From positions 1-18,161 of the forward strand of contig CAYLMM010000053.1 of the NCBI GenBank assembly GCA_964384825.1: a DNA stretch of 18,161 nucleotides. The letters run 5' to 3'. This stretch comes from CAYLMM01 sp964384825. Lineage in GTDB: Bacteria; Krumholzibacteriota; Krumholzibacteriia; LZORAL124-64-63. The notes beneath the pieces are model-generated. The model was not told the DNA's origin. It saw nothing but the letters and a program-made list of their open reading frames with translations, and searched no databases. The position numbers were made by a program, and so were the translations under genes. Shown here piece by piece: positions 16,394-18,161 of this stretch (within the stretch, counting starts at the first letter, position 1; every line of letters begins with the position of its first letter).

Positions 16394-16779
16394 GTCCGCT
16401 TCGTCCCGGCCTCCGCGACCGACGCGCACGGTTTCACGGCCCGGGCGTCGCCGACCAGCAGGATCGTCTTGAGATACCCGCTCCAATCGGAGAGCAGCAG
16501 CGAGTGGCCGAAGGAGCGCAGAGCGCGATTCCAGGCGGAGAGGGCCGGAACGGCCCGGTAGTCCACGTGCTCGAGCCGGCGACCGTCGAGGATCACCGTC
16601 CGGCCGCGGCTGTGCAGAAGAAGCGCGACGCGCCGGACCAGGGAATCCAGTCCGGCGCGATCGAGGATCCCGGAGAGAGCGACCCGCACGGCCCTGCCCT
16701 GGTCGTGGACCTCGAAAGCCAGTCCACCCTTGAGAACTTTGAGTTCCGCCGACCGAGGGGCGCGCTCTCTCCGAATCAT
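16390..16779 (-). CDS. Small STAS-domain-like protein inserted between mraZ and rsmH
   Basis: The 129-residue product resembles a STAS (anti-sigma-factor antagonist/SpoIIAA-like) fold: beta strand VRVALSGILD (31-40), helix LDSLVRRVALLLHSRG (44-59), beta strand TVILDGRRLEHVD (61-73), helix VPALSAWNRALRSFG (77-91), beta strand SLLLSDW (93-99), and a final segment. Where phosphorylatable antagonists have D-S-S-G, this one reads DYRA (73-76), so control by serine phosphorylation is unlikely. No signal peptide or membrane helix is seen. The ATG at 16779 has AAGGAA 6 bases upstream. An in-frame ATG at 16857, inside a hairpin loop, would add 26 residues but looks less likely. The stop overlaps rsmH (ATGA). 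Its role is unknown; position suggests a link to division or envelope control. Confidence 0.75.
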   Translation of the reverse strand: MIRRERAPRSAELKVLKGGLAFEVHDQGRAVRVALSGILDRAGLDSLVRRVALLLHSRGRTVILDGRRLEHVDYRAVPALSAWNRALRSFGHSLLLSDWSGYLKTILLVGDARAVKPCASVAEAGTKRT

Positions 16780-16908
16780 CACGGGTTCCTTCCCGATGTC
16801 GGCCGCCGCTCCGTCGGCGGCCCTTGGCTCCTTCCCCCTTGGCGGCCGCCGCTCCATCGGCGGCCCGGGGCTCCCTCCCCCTGCGCGACCGCCGTTCCTT
16901 CGGCGGTC
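16780..16908 (-). repeat. Three 43-bp tandem units, each a hairpin plus a Shine-Dalgarno-like spacer
   Basis: The mraZ-STAS gap is almost entirely made of this array. Each unit is a 22-base perfect inverted repeat (8-bp arms, 6-base loop) followed by 21 bases. Hairpins: 16887-16908 (arms GACCGCCG/CGGCGGTC), 16844-16865 and 16801-16822 (arms GGCCGCCG/CGGCGGCC). Loops on the transcribed strand read AAGGAA, ATGGAG and ACGGAG. Spacers 16866-16886, 16823-16843 and 16780-16800 carry GGGGGAGGGAGCC, GGGGGAAGGAGCC and CGGGAAGGAACCC. The last spacer ends directly at the STAS ATG and supplies its ribosome site. No T run follows any hairpin, so these are not ordinary terminators. The array begins 8 bases after the mraZ stop. 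Confidence 0.85.
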
Positions 16909-16916
16909 TTCAGCGA

Positions 16917-17402
16917 TCAGCTGAGGAAATCGTCCAGGAAATCCTCGTCCAGACCCGGCGCCGACTCCTTCTGCGCCGAGAAAGCCTCGGGAGACCACAA
17001 TTCCATGTAGTGTCCCAGCCCCACCGCGACCACCCGACGGGCTATGCCGGCGTCCGCCAGGAAATCCTGGGGCACCGTGACCCGGCCCTGGGAATCGGGC
17101 ACCAGCTCGAAGCTGTCGGCGCTGAGCCGACGCAGCTGGGCCCGCCAGTCGCGCGTCGCCTTCTGCCGCTTGATGCGGTTGAAGGCGCGCACCCACTCGT
17201 CGCGCGGGAAAAGGGCCAGGTTCCCCTCCTGACCGCGCATCACGACGTACTTCTCGTCCTCGGCGGCTCCTCCGCCCAGACGGAAGCGGAACGGCAGGTT
17301 GAAACGGCCCTTCGCGTCCACCGCGCGCTCGTAGGCGCCGTGAAAGCAGAATGCCGTCTCCTGAGCCGTGCCGTTTTCCCGGGGTGCGTCCATGCCGTTC
17401 AT
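16917..17402 (-). CDS. mraZ: Transcriptional regulator MraZ
   Basis: MraZ is a DNA-binding regulator with two SpoVT-AbrB-type domains that forms a ring and controls the dcw promoter. The 161-residue product has both half-motifs: AVDAKGRFNLPFRFR (27-41) and VPDSQGRVTVPQDFL (101-115), each with the conserved D-x-x-GR. The C-terminal tail is acidic. The ATG at 17402 has AGGA 5 bases upstream; a second ATG at 17393, three codons later, is possible. It is the first gene of the cluster, behind a good promoter with three operator-like repeats. Length is slightly above the usual 140-150 because of the N- and C-terminal extensions. Confidence 0.95.
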   Translation of the reverse strand: MNGMDAPRENGTAQETAFCFHGAYERAVDAKGRFNLPFRFRLGGGAAEDEKYVVMRGQEGNLALFPRDEWVRAFNRIKRQKATRDWRAQLRRLSADSFELVPDSQGRVTVPQDFLADAGIARRVVAVGLGHYMELWSPEAFSAQKESAPGLDEDFLDDFLS

Positions 17403-17427
17403 CGATCCTGTGGGTGGGGTTCAAGAT

Positions 17428-17457
17428 TTTAACCACTTTTCCCCTCTGATCACCACC
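17428..17457 (-). promoter_or_regulatory. Likely MraZ operator: three 10-bp-spaced boxes
   Basis: Three consecutive 10-base units on the minus strand, GGTGGTGATC (17448-17457), AGAGGGGAAA (17438-17447) and AGTGGTTAAA (17428-17437), place GTGGT, GAGGG and GTGGT cores one helical turn apart. MraZ is known to bind three or more TGGG-type repeats separated by five bases upstream of its own gene, so the arrangement matches. The boxes begin two bases after the -10 element and cover the expected start of transcription, as expected for repression. Confidence 0.7.
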
Positions 17458-17459
17458 GG

Positions 17460-17488
17460 ACTTTAACCGGGCCCCTCAGAGGTGTCAA
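17460..17488 (-). promoter_or_regulatory. Main promoter of the dcw cluster (PmraZ)
   Basis: The minus strand has a perfect TTGACA (17483-17488), a 17-base spacer, and TAAAGT (17460-17465; 4 of 6 to TATAAT). Transcription would begin near 17452, giving a leader of about 50 bases before mraZ. Both elements and spacing fit housekeeping sigma factor. Confidence 0.7.
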
Positions 17489-17633
17489 GCGACTAATCCC
17501 GAAAAAATCCGGCCGGCGCGGCTGCGAGGGCCTTCTCCCCCTTGCGGGACGCAATTTTCCCGATTTTCGCAGGGGAATACCAGCCGTCAGGAACGGTGAA
17601 ACGGGGATTTCCGCCGAAATCGGGAAGCCGCCG

Positions 17634-17653
17634 AAAAAAATCCCCGACCGGGG
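17634..17653 (-). terminator. Likely intrinsic terminator of the flippase gene
   Basis: On the minus strand CCCC, loop GGTC, GGGG (stem 17642-17645 with 17650-17653) is followed by A and seven Ts (17634-17640). The stem is short but all G-C, and the T run is immediate. It lies about 75 bases past the flippase stop and before the mraZ promoter, so it would separate the two transcription units. Confidence 0.55.
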
Positions 17654-17728
17654 CTTCGTAACGCGACGCCAGCTTTCCGGGAAGGTCGAAAAAACGATAT
17701 CAGAATGTAAGTAGCTGGGAAATGGCCA

Positions 17729-18160
17729 TTAACGCCGACGGAAATCGGAGGGGCGGCAGATGAGGATCCGGCCGAGCCCGAGGCCCGAAACGGACCGGAA
17801 ACGCGCCACCATGGCCAGGGAGCCCGCGGCATAGGCGATCGAGGAAGCCCAGGCGGCCCCCACGGCGCCGTGCGCGGGAATCAGCAGCAATCCGGCGATG
17901 ACGTTGACCGCGACGGTGACGCCGCCGGCGGCGGTGTTCCAGGCCGGCCGGCCGCGCCCGATGAAATCGCCGGCCAGGACCGCTCCGGCCGCGAAAAGCA
18001 CGATTCCGGGCAGCAATGCGTACAGGGCGGGGACGGATCCGGCGAAGGACGCCGGCAACAGGAAATCGAACAGCGGGCGGGCGACGATGCCCAGCCCGAG
18101 GGCGACCGCGGCGGTGGCCGCCAGCGCGACGCGCACCGCGCGGGCCCTCCGCAAAAACAT
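17729..18160 (-). CDS. C-terminal part of a polysaccharide flippase (Wzx/PST-like, MATE-MurJ superfamily), cut by the window edge
   Basis: Only the last 143 residues are visible; the frame is open to the window edge, so the Met at 18160 need not be the true start. They contain about four hydrophobic helices (about 11-31, 42-68, 72-98, 99-121). The pattern GRGRPAWNTAAGGVTVAVNVIAGLLLIPAHGAVGAAWASSIAY is typical of the C-terminal bundle of polysaccharide transporters: a Gly-Arg turn, an N-V-x-x-x-L-L-L-I-P helix, then G-A-x-G-A-A. The end ILICRPSDFRR resembles the short cytosolic tails of Wzx proteins. Such proteins flip lipid-linked oligosaccharides across the inner membrane. MurJ (lipid II flippase) is a related alternative that cannot be excluded from a fragment. 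It probably belongs to a different operon ended by the terminator downstream. Confidence 0.7.
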   Translation of the reverse strand: MFLRRARAVRVALAATAAVALGLGIVARPLFDFLLPASFAGSVPALYALLPGIVLFAAGAVLAGDFIGRGRPAWNTAAGGVTVAVNVIAGLLLIPAHGAVGAAWASSIAYAAGSLAMVARFRSVSGLGLGRILICRPSDFRRR

Positions 18161-18161
18161 T

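Larger units (their letters stand above)
17403..17728. other. Non-coding stretch between the flippase gene and mraZ
   Basis: These 326 bases hold no convincing gene. From the flippase end they contain a relatively AT-rich stretch, a probable terminator (17634-17653), a GATTT/AAATC inverted repeat (17606-17621), a T6 run after GC-rich sequence (minus strand, 17501-17506), then the mraZ promoter, operator boxes and leader. Base composition is visibly lower in G+C than in the coding parts, as expected for regulatory DNA. Confidence 0.7.

Noticed and set aside
16801..16908. CRISPR array
   Set aside because: The repeated parts are short hairpins and the 21-base spacers resemble each other and contain ribosome-site sequence. 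There are no cas genes and the array is phased to a start codon.
16801..16908. Intrinsic terminator after mraZ
   Set aside because: The hairpins are strong, but none is followed by a T run on the transcribed strand; each is followed by purine-rich sequence.
17606..17621. GATTT/AAATC inverted repeat as a terminator
   Set aside because: Only five mostly A-T pairs with a GC-rich loop and no T run after it on the minus strand.
17587..17832. Small minus-strand frame of about 81 codons overlapping the flippase end
   Set aside because: It overlaps the flippase coding sequence in another frame, crosses the terminator, has no recognisable motif and shows the composition of a shadow frame.

Overview
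This window is a GC-rich (about 70% G+C by eye) bacterial chromosome segment carrying a nearly complete division and cell wall (dcw) cluster, all on the minus strand. In transcription order (right to left) it reads: 3' end of a polysaccharide flippase, then mraZ, a small STAS-domain gene, rsmH, ftsL-like, ftsI, murE, murF, mraY, murD, ftsW, murG, murC, ftsQ, ftsA, ftsZ. MurE has the DNPR motif of meso-diaminopimelate-adding enzymes. FtsQ and FtsA are present and FtsI ends in two PASTA domains. This suits a GC-rich bacterium, perhaps from the Gemmatimonadota or a Krumholzibacteriota/Eisenbacteria-type lineage, but that placement is a guess from gene content and style. A run of ten Ns marks the sequence as a scaffold, probably a draft or metagenome assembly.

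Right edge (17403-18161): the flippase end, a short GC hairpin followed by seven Ts as a likely terminator, then a strong-looking promoter (perfect TTGACA, 17-base spacer, TAAAGT). Directly below its -10 are three 10-base-spaced GTGGT-like repeats that look like MraZ operator boxes, so the cluster probably has classic MraZ autoregulation. Between mraZ and the STAS gene lies an unusual array of three 43-base units, each an 8-bp perfect hairpin plus a 21-base purine-rich, Shine-Dalgarno-like spacer. The last spacer ends exactly at the STAS ATG.

Middle (2766-16779): genes are packed with stop/start overlaps (ATGA, GTGA, TGATG, TTGA) or gaps of 2 to 10 bases, implying one translationally coupled unit. 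MurE, MurF, MraY, MurD, MurG and MurC make and assemble lipid II. FtsW and FtsI polymerise and crosslink septal peptidoglycan. FtsL, FtsQ, FtsA and FtsZ build the divisome. RsmH methylates 16S rRNA. murB and ddl, common in such clusters, are absent here.

ftsW is disrupted in this assembly: a 21-bp direct repeat flanks 85 bases of AT-rich (28/85 G+C) foreign-looking sequence plus the N gap. Dropping one repeat copy and the intervening material restores a full 395-residue FtsW, so this is most likely an assembly artefact rather than a broken gene.

Left edge (1-1556): ftsZ has its own 144-base upstream region with a possible promoter, and encodes a long Ala/Pro/Glu tail built partly from 15-bp tandem repeats. 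The window ends 29 bases past the ftsZ stop. The most interesting items are the hairpin/SD array with the STAS gene it precedes, the FtsZ tail, and the ftsW junction. I see no clearly new multi-gene system.
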